From Acidobacteriota bacterium (GTDB lineage Bacteria; Acidobacteriota; Thermoanaerobaculia; Thermoanaerobaculales; Thermoanaerobaculaceae), in assembly GCA_021782525.1 (NCBI GenBank), contig JAJXUY010000046.1, forward strand, positions 1 through 8,641: a stretch of DNA of 8,641 bases, read 5' to 3'. The notes under the pieces are model-generated. The model did not search any database. It was not told where the DNA came from and saw nothing but the letters and a program-made list of their open reading frames with translations. Numbering within the stretch: position 1 is the stretch's first letter; each line of letters starts with the position of its first letter. A program made the translations under genes and the position numbers. Shown piece after piece: positions 1 to 6,641 of the stretch.

Positions 1-408
1 CAGGTCGAGGTAGCGGTAGCGCAGGCGCAGCTCCTCGGAGGCGTTGACGCGGTCCTCGACCACGAACGGCGGCGTCTCGGCCACGGTGAGCAGCTCCACC
101 GCCTCGGCGACCACCTCGATCTCGCCGGTCGGCATCTCCGGGTTGACGGTTTCGGGCGAGCGCGCGGCCACGGTGCCGACGATCCGCACCACATCCTCCT
201 GCGAGAGCCTCTCCCCCGCCTCGCGCAGCTCGTCGCGCAGCAGCACCTGCGCCCAACCCTCGCGGTCGCGCAGGTCGACGAACACGATCCCGCCCAGGTT
301 GCGGCGCCGGCGCACCCAACCGACCAGCTCGACGCGGCGGCCGATGTCGGCCGCCCGCAGCCGGCCGCAAAACGGCCGTTCGAACGCTCCCGTCAACCGC
401 TCGCCCAT
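1..408 (-). CDS. aspS: Aspartyl-tRNA synthetase, N-terminal part (cut by window edge)
   Basis: Charges tRNA-Asp with aspartate in the cytoplasm (class II synthetase). Only the first 136 codons are in the window; the rest lies beyond base 1. Residues about 12-115 form the OB-fold anticodon-binding domain, with the bacterial AspRS signatures CGRLR (14-18), GWVRRRRNLGG (30-40), VFVDLRDREG (42-51) and NPEMPTGEIEV (89-99). The segment ETPPF (111-115) and then LRLRYRYLDL (127-136) lead into the catalytic domain. The ATG at 406-408 is chosen because AGGAGG (minus strand, 414-419) lies 5 nt before it and the protein begins where the family normally does. Leu38 sits where non-discriminating pseudomonad-type enzymes have His, a weak hint of a discriminating enzyme. 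Divergent from the nitroreductase gene. Identity is near certain; full length and catalytic motifs cannot be seen. Confidence 0.96.
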   Translation of the reverse strand, partial: MGERLTGAFERPFCGRLRAADIGRRVELVGWVRRRRNLGGIVFVDLRDREGWAQVLLRDELREAGERLSQEDVVRIVGTVAARSPETVNPEMPTGEIEVVAEAVELLTVAETPPFVVEDRVNASEELRLRYRYLDL

Positions 409-413
409 CCCGA

Positions 414-447
414 CCTCCTGTGATCCGCCAGCGGCCGGATTCTATCA
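414..447 (-). promoter_or_regulatory. Extended -10 promoter and ribosome binding site of aspS
   Basis: Read on the minus strand, TG-A-TAGAAT (447 down to 439) is an extended -10 element. It predicts a start of transcription near 432 and a leader of about 24 nt. AGGAGG at 419-414 is a strong ribosome binding site 5 nt before the ATG. No -35 hexamer is evident, which fits an extended -10 promoter. Assigned by motif and spacing only. Confidence 0.6.
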
Positions 448-469
448 GGGCGGGCCGACCGATCTCCGC

Positions 470-498
470 TACACTGCCGCCGTCGGACGGAGGTGATC
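470..498 (+). promoter_or_regulatory. -10 box and extended Shine-Dalgarno of the SagB-like gene
   Basis: TACACT at 470-475 is a plausible -10 element, predicting a start near 482 and a leader of about 17 nt. GGAGGTGATC at 489-498 is an unusually long match to the complement of the 16S rRNA 3' end. It decides the start codon. A GTG at 493 lies inside this match and is unlikely to be used, while the GTG at 499 is 5 nt after GGAGG. No convincing -35 box is seen. Confidence 0.55.
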
Positions 499-1257
499 GT
501 GAAGGTGATCGGCACGGTACTCGGATCGGGCGCGGCTTCCTTGCTGGCCCTCGTGGTCACCGCGGGCACGGCGGCGGGACAGGCGACGCCCGCGCCGGCG
601 ACCACTCAACCCCTGGCCGCCGCGGCGCCGACACCGATTCCGATCGGCACGACCACGGTCAAGCTGCCCGAGCCGCGCCGCACGAGTGCGACCTCGCTGG
701 AACAGGCGCTGCTCGGCCGCCAGGCGCCACGGCGGTTCGGGGCGGCTCCGCTGACGCTCGAGGAGGTCGGGCAGTTGCTCTGGGCGGCGCAGGGGATCAC
801 CGGGACAGGCCGCCGGGCCGCGCCTTCGGCGGGGGCCCTCTACCCCATCGAGGTCATCCTGGTGGCTGCCGACGTGACCGGGCTCCCGCCCGCGGTGTAC
901 CGCTACCGCCCGGCGACGAACGACCTCGTGCGCATCGCGGAGGGCGACCGCCGGCCCGCGATCGCCGAGGCGTGCCACTTCCCGCCGCTCGTGGACGCGC
1001 CCGCGATCTTCGTCCTCACGGGGATCGAGGCGCGGACGGCGAAGGTCTACGGGCCGCAGGCGCCGAAGCTCGTGGCGCTCGAGGCGGGCGCCGCCAGCCA
1101 GGACCTCTCACTCGAGGCGGTGGCGCTCGACCTCGGGTGCGGCATGATGGTCGAGTTCGAGCAGGCGAAGCTGGAGAAGGCGGCCGCGGTGGGACCGGGA
1201 GAAACCCCGTACACGGTGTTCGTGGTGACCCGGCTCGAGCCGCAGGCCGCTCACTGA
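499..1257 (+). CDS. Exported SagB/ThcOx-type nitroreductase-family protein
   Basis: Predicted FMN-dependent oxidoreductase of the SagB/ThcOx branch of the nitroreductase fold, 252 aa from the GTG at 499. That start is preferred to GTG 493, which overlaps the Shine-Dalgarno. Residues 1-27 look like a Sec signal peptide: Lys2, a hydrophobic core at about 12-22, and AAG before Gln28. No twin-arginine motif is present. An Ala/Pro/Thr-rich linker follows (28-58). The oxidoreductase domain starts near 63. It has RRF (78-80), LTLEEVGQLLWAAQGIT (85-101), the family hallmark SAGALYPIE (110-118), VYRYRP (133-138), the helix AGAASQDLSLEAVALDLG (196-213) and a C-terminal strand YTVFVVTRL (238-246). In thiazole/oxazole-modified peptide clusters SagB oxidises azolines to azoles, but no cyclodehydratase, precursor peptide or transporter partner is visible here. 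The substrate is therefore unknown. The gene ends inside the convergent lipoprotein gene. Confidence 0.85.
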   Translation: MKVIGTVLGSGAASLLALVVTAGTAAGQATPAPATTQPLAAAAPTPIPIGTTTVKLPEPRRTSATSLEQALLGRQAPRRFGAAPLTLEEVGQLLWAAQGITGTGRRAAPSAGALYPIEVILVAADVTGLPPAVYRYRPATNDLVRIAEGDRRPAIAEACHFPPLVDAPAIFVLTGIEARTAKVYGPQAPKLVALEAGAASQDLSLEAVALDLGCGMMVEFEQAKLEKAAAVGPGETPYTVFVVTRLEPQAAH

Positions 1258-1562
1258 TCGGACAGATTGCTCGAGGTGATGACGCCGTTCGGGTCCACGG
1301 TCATCATCCGGATCGTGACGCGCGTCTCGCGCGTCGAGCCGGGGAGCCCACCCATCCCCTGTAGCTCGTGGCGCATCCGCCAGACGTAGAGGGTGCCGGT
1401 CTCCGACGCCGACACCTGCGTGGGCGGGCCGTAGCGCGCGATCGCCTCGTCGATCTTGCGGCCCCGCCAGTCGGGGTCAGCCGGCGCCGAAGCGCACCCG
1501 ACCAGCGCAGCGGCGAGCACGGCGCACGCCGCAACCATAACGAGGGCACGTCGCGATCTCAT
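1251..1562 (-). CDS. Small lipoprotein, possibly BamE/SmpA-like in fold
   Basis: Encodes 103 aa with a typical lipoprotein signal: Arg-rich start (RSRR), hydrophobic core (about 7-20) and lipobox L20-V21-G22-C23, giving a mature protein of about 81 aa. The mature part carries W32-x-G-x-x-IDEAIARYGPPTQV (32-50), then GTLYVW (56-61) and a strand-rich C-terminus. A short helix with a Y/LGxP turn followed by strands resembles the small BamE/SmpA-like lipoprotein fold. That is only a pattern-level inference, and no specific function is assigned. The ATG (1560-1562) has GGAGG (minus, 1569-1573) 6 nt upstream. It lies 54 bp downstream of the helicase stop on the same strand, and its 3' end overlaps the convergent nitroreductase gene by 7 bp. 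Confidence 0.85.
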   Translation of the reverse strand: MRSRRALVMVAACAVLAAALVGCASAPADPDWRGRKIDEAIARYGPPTQVSASETGTLYVWRMRHELQGMGGLPGSTRETRVTIRMMTVDPNGVITSSNLSDQ

Positions 1563-1568
1563 GGTGAT

Positions 1569-1588
1569 CCTCCCGTGCGGCGATTGTA
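1569..1588 (-). promoter_or_regulatory. -10 box and ribosome binding site of the lipoprotein gene
   Basis: On the minus strand TACAAT (1588 down to 1583) matches the consensus -10 at five of six positions. It lies in the 54-bp gap after the helicase gene. It predicts transcription from about 1576 and a 14-nt leader containing GGAGG (1573-1569). No -35 hexamer is recognisable 17 bp upstream. It suggests that the lipoprotein can be expressed independently of the helicase. Confidence 0.45.
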
Positions 1589-1616
1589 CACGACCGCGCC
1601 GGGCGGCCGTGCCGTC

Positions 1617-2975
1617 TCACTCGGCCGCGGGCGACGGCCCGGCCGCGCCCCCCGGGGGCTTGCGCCGCCGGCGACGCCGCCGCTTCTTCCCCGGCTCCGC
1701 GGGCGCCGCCGGAGGCGCCGGAACCGCGGGACTCGGCGCCGTCTCGGCACCGCGCCGCGGCGCGTCGTGGCGCGCATGCGCTTGCGGCCGCGGGCGCGGC
1801 AGCACGGGGCGGAACATCGAGTCCTCGGCGAACTTCACCGGGATCGTGGCGCCGAGCAGCTTCTCGATCGCCGGCAGCGAGAAGACGAAGTTCTCGCACG
1901 CGAGCGAGATCGCCTTCCCCTCGGCGCCGGCGCGCGCCGTGCGTCCGACGCGGTGCACGTAGTCCTCCGGGTCCTGTGGGAGGTCGTAGTTGATCACGTG
2001 CGAGACGCCCTCGATGTGGAGGCCGCGCGACGCGACATCGGTGGCGACCAGGATCGGCAGCGTCCCGTCCTTGAAGTCGGAGAGCACTTTCAACCGCCGG
2101 CGCTGGATCACCGAGCCCGTCAGCCCACTGGCGTCGAAGCCGTGCCGCTCGAGCCGCTCGACGAGACGGCGCGCCTCCTCGCGGGTGTTGACGAAGACCA
2201 TCGTGCGGCTGGTCCCCTCCTGCTCGAGGAGCCCGAGCAGCAGGGAGAACTTCTCGCGCGCGCCGACGTGGTACAGCGCCTGCTCCAGCCGGTCCGGGGT
2301 GATCTCCTCCGGGTTGACGACGATCTCCGCGGGGTTGCGCATCTCGTTGTAGCCGAGCGCCAGCACCCGGGGCGAAAGGGTCGCGGTGTAGAACATCGTC
2401 TGGCGGCGGGAGGGCGGCGGCAACCGCCGGGTGATCTCGCGCAGATCGTCGACGAACCCCATGTCGAACATGCGGTCCGCCTCGTCCACCACGAACACCT
2501 CGACCTGGCGCAACGAGGTCACGCCCTGACGCAGGTAGTCGAGCAGCCGGCCGGGGGTCCCGACCAGGATGTCGACGCCGTGCAGCAGCTCGTCGCGCTG
2601 CTCGCGGTAGTCCATCCCGCCGAACACCGCCTCGGTGACGAGCCCGGTGTGCCGCCCCAGCTTGCCGGCGTCGTCGGCGACCTGAACGACCAGCTCGCGC
2701 GTCGGCGCGATGACGAGCGCCCGCGGCACCCGCGGCTCGGGCGCCGGCTTGGCCAGCAGCTTGGTGAAGATCGTGACCAGGTACGCGGCCGTCTTGCCGG
2801 TCCCGGTCTGCGCCTGCGCGGCCACGTCGCGCCCCGCCAGCGCCAGCGGCAACACCTCGGCCTGCACCAGCGTGCAGCGCCGGAAGCCGGCGTCGTCGAG
2901 ACCCTGCTGCACCTGGGGAAGGAGGTCGAACTCGGAGAACGTGCGTTGCGAAAACAGCGTACTCGGTGTACTCAC
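1617..2975 (-). CDS. rhlB: DEAD-box RNA helicase, RhlB-like
   Basis: ATP-dependent RNA helicase of 452 aa, expected to unwind short RNA duplexes in RNA decay or ribosome assembly. Motifs in order: Q-motif region FSEFDL to TLVQ (13-38), motif I AQTGTGKT (55-62), Ia PTREL (91-95), Ib TPGR (140-143), II VVDEADRMFDMGF (162-174), III TAT (197-199, where most relatives have SAT), IV MVFVNT (259-264), V ATDVASRGLHI (311-321) and VI HRVGRTARAG (341-350). The stretch GLHIEGVSHVINYDLP and the later SLACENF...LPAIE (357-371) follow enterobacterial RhlB more closely than RhlE, hence the symbol, which remains provisional. The tail is Pro/Ala-rich and ends with a basic run KKRRRRRRRK (430-439), probably for RNA binding. 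The GTG at 2975 is chosen because homology begins 12 residues later. The frame upstream to 3131 is low-complexity and would overlap the divergent gene. Confidence 0.93.
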   Translation of the reverse strand: MSTPSTLFSQRTFSEFDLLPQVQQGLDDAGFRRCTLVQAEVLPLALAGRDVAAQAQTGTGKTAAYLVTIFTKLLAKPAPEPRVPRALVIAPTRELVVQVADDAGKLGRHTGLVTEAVFGGMDYREQRDELLHGVDILVGTPGRLLDYLRQGVTSLRQVEVFVVDEADRMFDMGFVDDLREITRRLPPPSRRQTMFYTATLSPRVLALGYNEMRNPAEIVVNPEEITPDRLEQALYHVGAREKFSLLLGLLEQEGTSRTMVFVNTREEARRLVERLERHGFDASGLTGSVIQRRRLKVLSDFKDGTLPILVATDVASRGLHIEGVSHVINYDLPQDPEDYVHRVGRTARAGAEGKAISLACENFVFSLPAIEKLLGATIPVKFAEDSMFRPVLPRPRPQAHARHDAPRRGAETAPSPAVPAPPAAPAEPGKKRRRRRRRKPPGGAAGPSPAAE

Positions 2976-2981
2976 GCCGCC

Positions 2982-2987
2982 AGTATA
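2982..2987 (-). promoter_or_regulatory. -10 box of the helicase gene, leaderless arrangement
   Basis: TATACT on the minus strand (2987 down to 2982), inside the palindrome AGTATACT (2982-2989), lies 6 nt before the helicase GTG. At standard -10 to +1 spacing the first transcribed base would be 2975, the G of the start codon. No Shine-Dalgarno sequence precedes the GTG, which agrees with a leaderless mRNA. No -35 match is seen. Confidence 0.5.
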
Positions 2988-3038
2988 CTCGTCCGCCGCG
3001 GCCCGGCCGGGCGCCCGGCGGCGGCCGGCGCCAGGCCC

Positions 3039-3067
3039 TTGGCTCCGGTGCCGGCTTTTGCTACGGT
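3039..3067 (+). promoter_or_regulatory. Sigma70-like promoter of the glycosyltransferase, leaderless arrangement
   Basis: TTGGCT (3039-3044), a 17-bp spacer and TACGGT (3062-3067). The predicted start of transcription, 7 nt after the last base of the -10 box, is 3074, the A of the ATG. The bases before the ATG contain no real Shine-Dalgarno, so a leaderless transcript is likely. This supports ATG 3074 over the upstream in-frame ATG at 2966. Confidence 0.5.
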
Positions 3068-3073
3068 TGCAAG

Positions 3074-4732
3074 ATGCTGCCTCCCCCGACGACCTCCGAG
3101 CCGCGCGCCGACGAGCACGCTCCTGCCTCACCGCGGCGCACCTCCACGGCGCTCCTCGCCCTGATCGCGCTGGCCGGTCTCACGTACGTCGCCGGCCTCA
3201 ACCTGTTGCCGCTCACCGACCCCGACGAGGTGTTCTACGCGCAGACCGCGCGCGAGATGCTGCAGCACCACACCGTGCTCACGCCGCTCATGTTCGGGCA
3301 GCCGCAGTTCGAGAAGCCGCCGCTCACCTACTGGTGCCTGATGGCGTCGTTCTCGGCGTTCGGCGTGACCCCGTGGGCGGCGCGCCTGATCCCTGCCGTG
3401 TTCGGCCTGCTCGGCGTGGCCGCCACGTATTTCCTCGGCCGGCGCGTGCTGCCCGAGCGGACCGCGGCGCTCGCGGCGCTGATCCAGGCGACCTCGCTCC
3501 TCGTCCTCGGCCAGTCGATCGCGCTCCTCACCGACATGGTCCTCACCTCACTCATCGTGGTCAGCATGTGGGGGTTCTACCTGTGGTTCGTGGAGCGGCG
3601 GCCGCGCTGGATGTACCTCTTCGCGGTCGCCGCGGCGCTCGCCGTCCTGGCCAAGGGGCCGGTGGGGATCATCATCGAGCTGCTGGCGATCGTCGCGTTC
3701 CTGCTGGTGACGGGCGAGCGCGCGGCGCTCAGGTCGTTCCTCGTCCATCCCTGGTGGCTCGCCTTCCTCGCGATCGCGGCCCCGTGGTACGTGTACGCGA
3801 CGCTCACCTACGGCCGCGCGTTCACCGGCGAGTTCTTCATCCACGACAACTGGGACCGGATCCTGCGCGCCGAGCACACCAACTTCGACAACCAGTACTT
3901 CTACCCCGCCGTGATCGTCGTCGGGATGTTCCCCTGGACGCCGTTGCTCGCCCTGCTCGGCGCCGGATGGAAGAAACACCGCCCGCTCGTGACCTTCCTC
4001 GGGATGTGGCTGCTCGCGGTGTACGTGATCTTCGCCATCGCCCACTCCAAGCTCGCGAGCTACATCCTGCCGCTGTTCCCGGCGCTCGCCGTCGTTCTCG
4101 CGCTGTCGCTCGAGTCGCTCGCGGGAGCACGCCGCCGCACGGCCGTCTCCGCCGCCCTGTTCGCGCTGTTCGGCGCCGGGATGATCGCCGCGCCGTGGCT
4201 CGCGCACGGCCCGCTCGCCGCCCAGCTGCGCCCGTTGCTGCTCGCCGTGGCGGCGTTCGGGGTCGTCCAGGTCGCGTGCGGCGCGCTGTTGCTCCTGCGC
4301 CGGACTGCGCCGGTCATCGCCCTCAACGCGGCCGGGTTCCTGGCGGTCGTCCTCGTGTGCTTCCTCTCCCTTCCCGCGGCCGCCACCGACGGCTTCACCG
4401 ACGCCGACACGGCGCGGATCGTCGCCGAGCACGGGCTCGCCGGCGAAACGATCGTCGCGAGCAAGCTCTACGCCCGCGGCGTCAACTTCTACACCGGCAA
4501 CCCGATCGCCGTCATGGACACGCGCGCCAACCCGTTCTGGAGCCCGCACCCGGTGCCGGTGCTGTGGCAGGACGACCAGATCCGCGCGTTCTTCGACGAC
4601 AAGCCGAAGGTGCTGTGCGTCGTCCGCCCGGGCGACGTGCGCCGCCTCGATCGCCTCTTCGGCCCGACGCGAACGACCAAGGTGCTCTCGGACCAGTTCG
4701 ACCGCATGGTCGTCCTCAGCGTCAAAAACTAG
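3074..4732 (+). CDS. ArnT/PMT-like membrane glycosyltransferase (GT-C fold)
   Basis: Predicted inner-membrane glycosyltransferase of 552 aa that would transfer a sugar from a polyprenyl-phosphate donor to an acceptor on the outer face. A first membrane helix at about 25-45 is followed by the periplasmic loop motif DPDEVFYAQTAREML (49-63), which carries the acidic residues typical of GT-C catalytic sites. Then come FEKPPLTYW (79-87) and LAKGPVG (192-198). HSKLASYILPLFPALAV (324-340) parallels the conserved KLPTYILP region of ArnT. About ten to twelve hydrophobic segments span 25-435. The C-terminal about 115 residues (438-552) form a soluble periplasmic domain, as in ArnT. ArnT itself adds aminoarabinose to lipid A, but no other arn gene lies nearby, so sugar and acceptor are unknown; protein glycosylation is equally possible. 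The ATG 3074 start avoids a low-complexity extension and fits the promoter. The 3' end faces the permease across 282 bp. Confidence 0.88.
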   Translation: MLPPPTTSEPRADEHAPASPRRTSTALLALIALAGLTYVAGLNLLPLTDPDEVFYAQTAREMLQHHTVLTPLMFGQPQFEKPPLTYWCLMASFSAFGVTPWAARLIPAVFGLLGVAATYFLGRRVLPERTAALAALIQATSLLVLGQSIALLTDMVLTSLIVVSMWGFYLWFVERRPRWMYLFAVAAALAVLAKGPVGIIIELLAIVAFLLVTGERAALRSFLVHPWWLAFLAIAAPWYVYATLTYGRAFTGEFFIHDNWDRILRAEHTNFDNQYFYPAVIVVGMFPWTPLLALLGAGWKKHRPLVTFLGMWLLAVYVIFAIAHSKLASYILPLFPALAVVLALSLESLAGARRRTAVSAALFALFGAGMIAAPWLAHGPLAAQLRPLLLAVAAFGVVQVACGALLLLRRTAPVIALNAAGFLAVVLVCFLSLPAAATDGFTDADTARIVAEHGLAGETIVASKLYARGVNFYTGNPIAVMDTRANPFWSPHPVPVLWQDDQIRAFFDDKPKVLCVVRPGDVRRLDRLFGPTRTTKVLSDQFDRMVVLSVKN

Positions 4733-4796
4733 GGTCAGGGCGATCGCCTGCGCCACCGCTCGTGTGCGCCGCCGATCTCGGACCATCTGCGTTGTC

Positions 4797-4859
4797 GGGC
4801 TGCGGCGGCTCCGATCCTCATGTAGCCTCCGGCTACACTCCGGTCCGACCGCCTGGCCC
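4797..4859. repeat. Imperfect extragenic palindrome, about 63 nt
   Basis: Three nested stems: GGGC (4797-4800) with GCCC (4856-4859), GGCGG (4804-4808) with CCGCC (4849-4853), and TGTAGCC (4821-4827) with GGCTACA (4831-4837) closed by a TCC loop. The two sides of the internal loop are near direct copies, CTCCGATCC (4809-4817) and CTCCGGTCC (4838-4846). It may act as a two-way transcription stop between convergent genes, or be a REP-like repeat. No U-tract follows on either strand. Confidence 0.55.
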
Positions 4860-4960
4860 TCCTAGCAGCTGGCCCAACCTCGGCGACGCGGCTGCACGCC
4901 GTGCCTCCTTCGCCCTGCCAGTAGCGTTCTCCTCCTTCCAGAGCCCGGGTCCCGGTCCTC

Positions 4961-4981
4961 GGACCACGGACCACGGACCAC
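4961..4981. repeat. Tandem heptamer GGACCAC, three perfect copies
   Basis: GGACCAC is repeated exactly three times without spacer at 4961-4967, 4968-4974 and 4975-4981. GGTCC at 4954-4958 is complementary to the GGACC start of each unit. No function is assigned; such short arrays can vary in copy number by slippage. Confidence 0.8.
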
Positions 4982-4994
4982 GTCGTTCCCGTGC

Positions 4995-5011
4995 CCGGGG
5001 TCCGTCCCCGG
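4995..5011 (-). terminator. Possible hairpin terminator after the permease gene
   Basis: CCGGGG (4995-5000) and CCCCGG (5006-5011) form a 6-bp GC stem with a 5-nt loop, starting 3 bp downstream of the permease stop on the minus strand. There is no U-run after it, so intrinsic termination would be weak. It is a hairpin by sequence, and its role is inferred. Confidence 0.35.
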
Positions 5012-5014
5012 CCT

Positions 5015-6418
<1,404 letters not shown>

Positions 6419-6467
6419 CGGGACGCCTCCTCAACCAACCGCATGCACGGCCGCGCAACGTCGCGTC

Positions 6468-6496
6468 ACTATAGCCAGCGACCCTGCCGTTCGCAA
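6468..6496 (-). promoter_or_regulatory. Sigma70-like promoter of the permease gene
   Basis: On the minus strand TTGCGA (6496-6491), a 17-bp spacer and TATAGT (6473-6468). It predicts transcription from about 6461 and a leader of about 43 nt that includes AGGAGG (6431-6426). Both hexamers and the spacing fit well, making this one of the better promoters in the window. Confidence 0.6.
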
Positions 6497-6511
6497 CGGA
6501 AAGCCGGCCAC

Positions 6512-6521
6512 TGCGATCGCA
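6512..6521. promoter_or_regulatory. Palindrome TGCGATCGCA between divergent promoters, possible operator
   Basis: A perfect 10-bp palindrome lies 15 bp from the permease -35 box and 14 bp from the protease -35 box, nearly in the middle of the divergent region. A dimeric regulator bound here could affect both genes. Its core GCGATCGC also occurs elsewhere in the window, so it may instead be a general genomic octamer. Role inferred from position only. Confidence 0.35.
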
Positions 6522-6535
6522 TCTTTGCACCGGTC

Positions 6536-6564
6536 TTGACCCACGCCCCATCGGACCGTAGCCT
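6536..6564 (+). promoter_or_regulatory. Sigma70-like promoter of the protease-inhibitor operon
   Basis: TTGACC (6536-6541), a 17-bp spacer and TAGCCT (6559-6564). It predicts a start near 6571 and a leader of about 71 nt, the longest in the window, which contains a hairpin just before the ribosome binding site. The -35 matches consensus at five of six positions. Confidence 0.6.
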
Positions 6565-6601
6565 GCAGTCAACGCAGCAACGGAGGACCGGCAGGACTCT
6601 C

Positions 6602-6634
6602 CGACGGGCGGTCATCACCCCGTCGCGAAAGGAG
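6602..6634 (+). promoter_or_regulatory. Leader hairpin and ribosome binding site of the protease gene
   Basis: CGACGGG (6602-6608) and CCCGTCG (6619-6625) form a perfect 7-bp stem with a 10-nt loop, ending one base before GAAAGGAG (6627-6634), which lies 7 nt from the ATG. An alternative 5-bp pairing CGGAG (6581-6585) with CTCCG (6599-6603) would overlap its left arm. The structure could modulate translation, but no known riboswitch class is recognised. Confidence 0.45.
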
Positions 6635-6641
6635 CACCGAT

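Larger units (their letters stand above)
4733..5014. other. Non-coding segment between convergent genes, with repeats and hairpins
   Basis: This 282-bp stretch separates the ends of the glycosyltransferase and permease genes. The only open frame of note (minus, 4735-4974) is Arg/Ala-rich with no recognisable domain and no good start signal, so I treat the segment as non-coding. It contains the palindrome GGCGATCGCC (4739-4748), a long imperfect hairpin (4797-4859), a tandem heptamer (4961-4981) and a short GC hairpin (4995-5011). Such clustering resembles dispersed extragenic repeats of high-GC genomes. Whether it is repeated elsewhere cannot be told from one window. Confidence 0.6.

Noticed and set aside
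2976..3131. N-terminal extension of the helicase from ATG 3131
   Set aside because: The extra 52 residues are Arg/Ala-rich with no family match and would overlap the divergent glycosyltransferase start. The GTG at 2975 with its adjacent -10 box fits better.
1368..3164. Long plus-strand open frame (598 codons) across the helicase
   Set aside because: It is antisense to the clearly conserved DEAD-box helicase, has Arg/Asp/His-rich low-complexity composition and no domain. It is a GC-rich shadow frame.
4739..4748. Palindrome GGCGATCGCC as terminator of the glycosyltransferase gene
   Set aside because: It is self-complementary with no loop and no U-run, and shares the octamer seen elsewhere, so it is better counted with the GCGATCGC set.
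3548..4786. Minus-strand frame of 412 codons rich in Glu/Arg/Asp
   Set aside because: Antisense to the glycosyltransferase, with charged repetitive composition typical of a reversed GC-rich membrane protein gene.
4735..4974. Minus-strand frame of 79 codons in the intergenic region
   Set aside because: Starts inside the heptamer repeat, has no good ribosome binding site or domain, and overlaps the hairpin element; more likely repeat-derived non-coding DNA.
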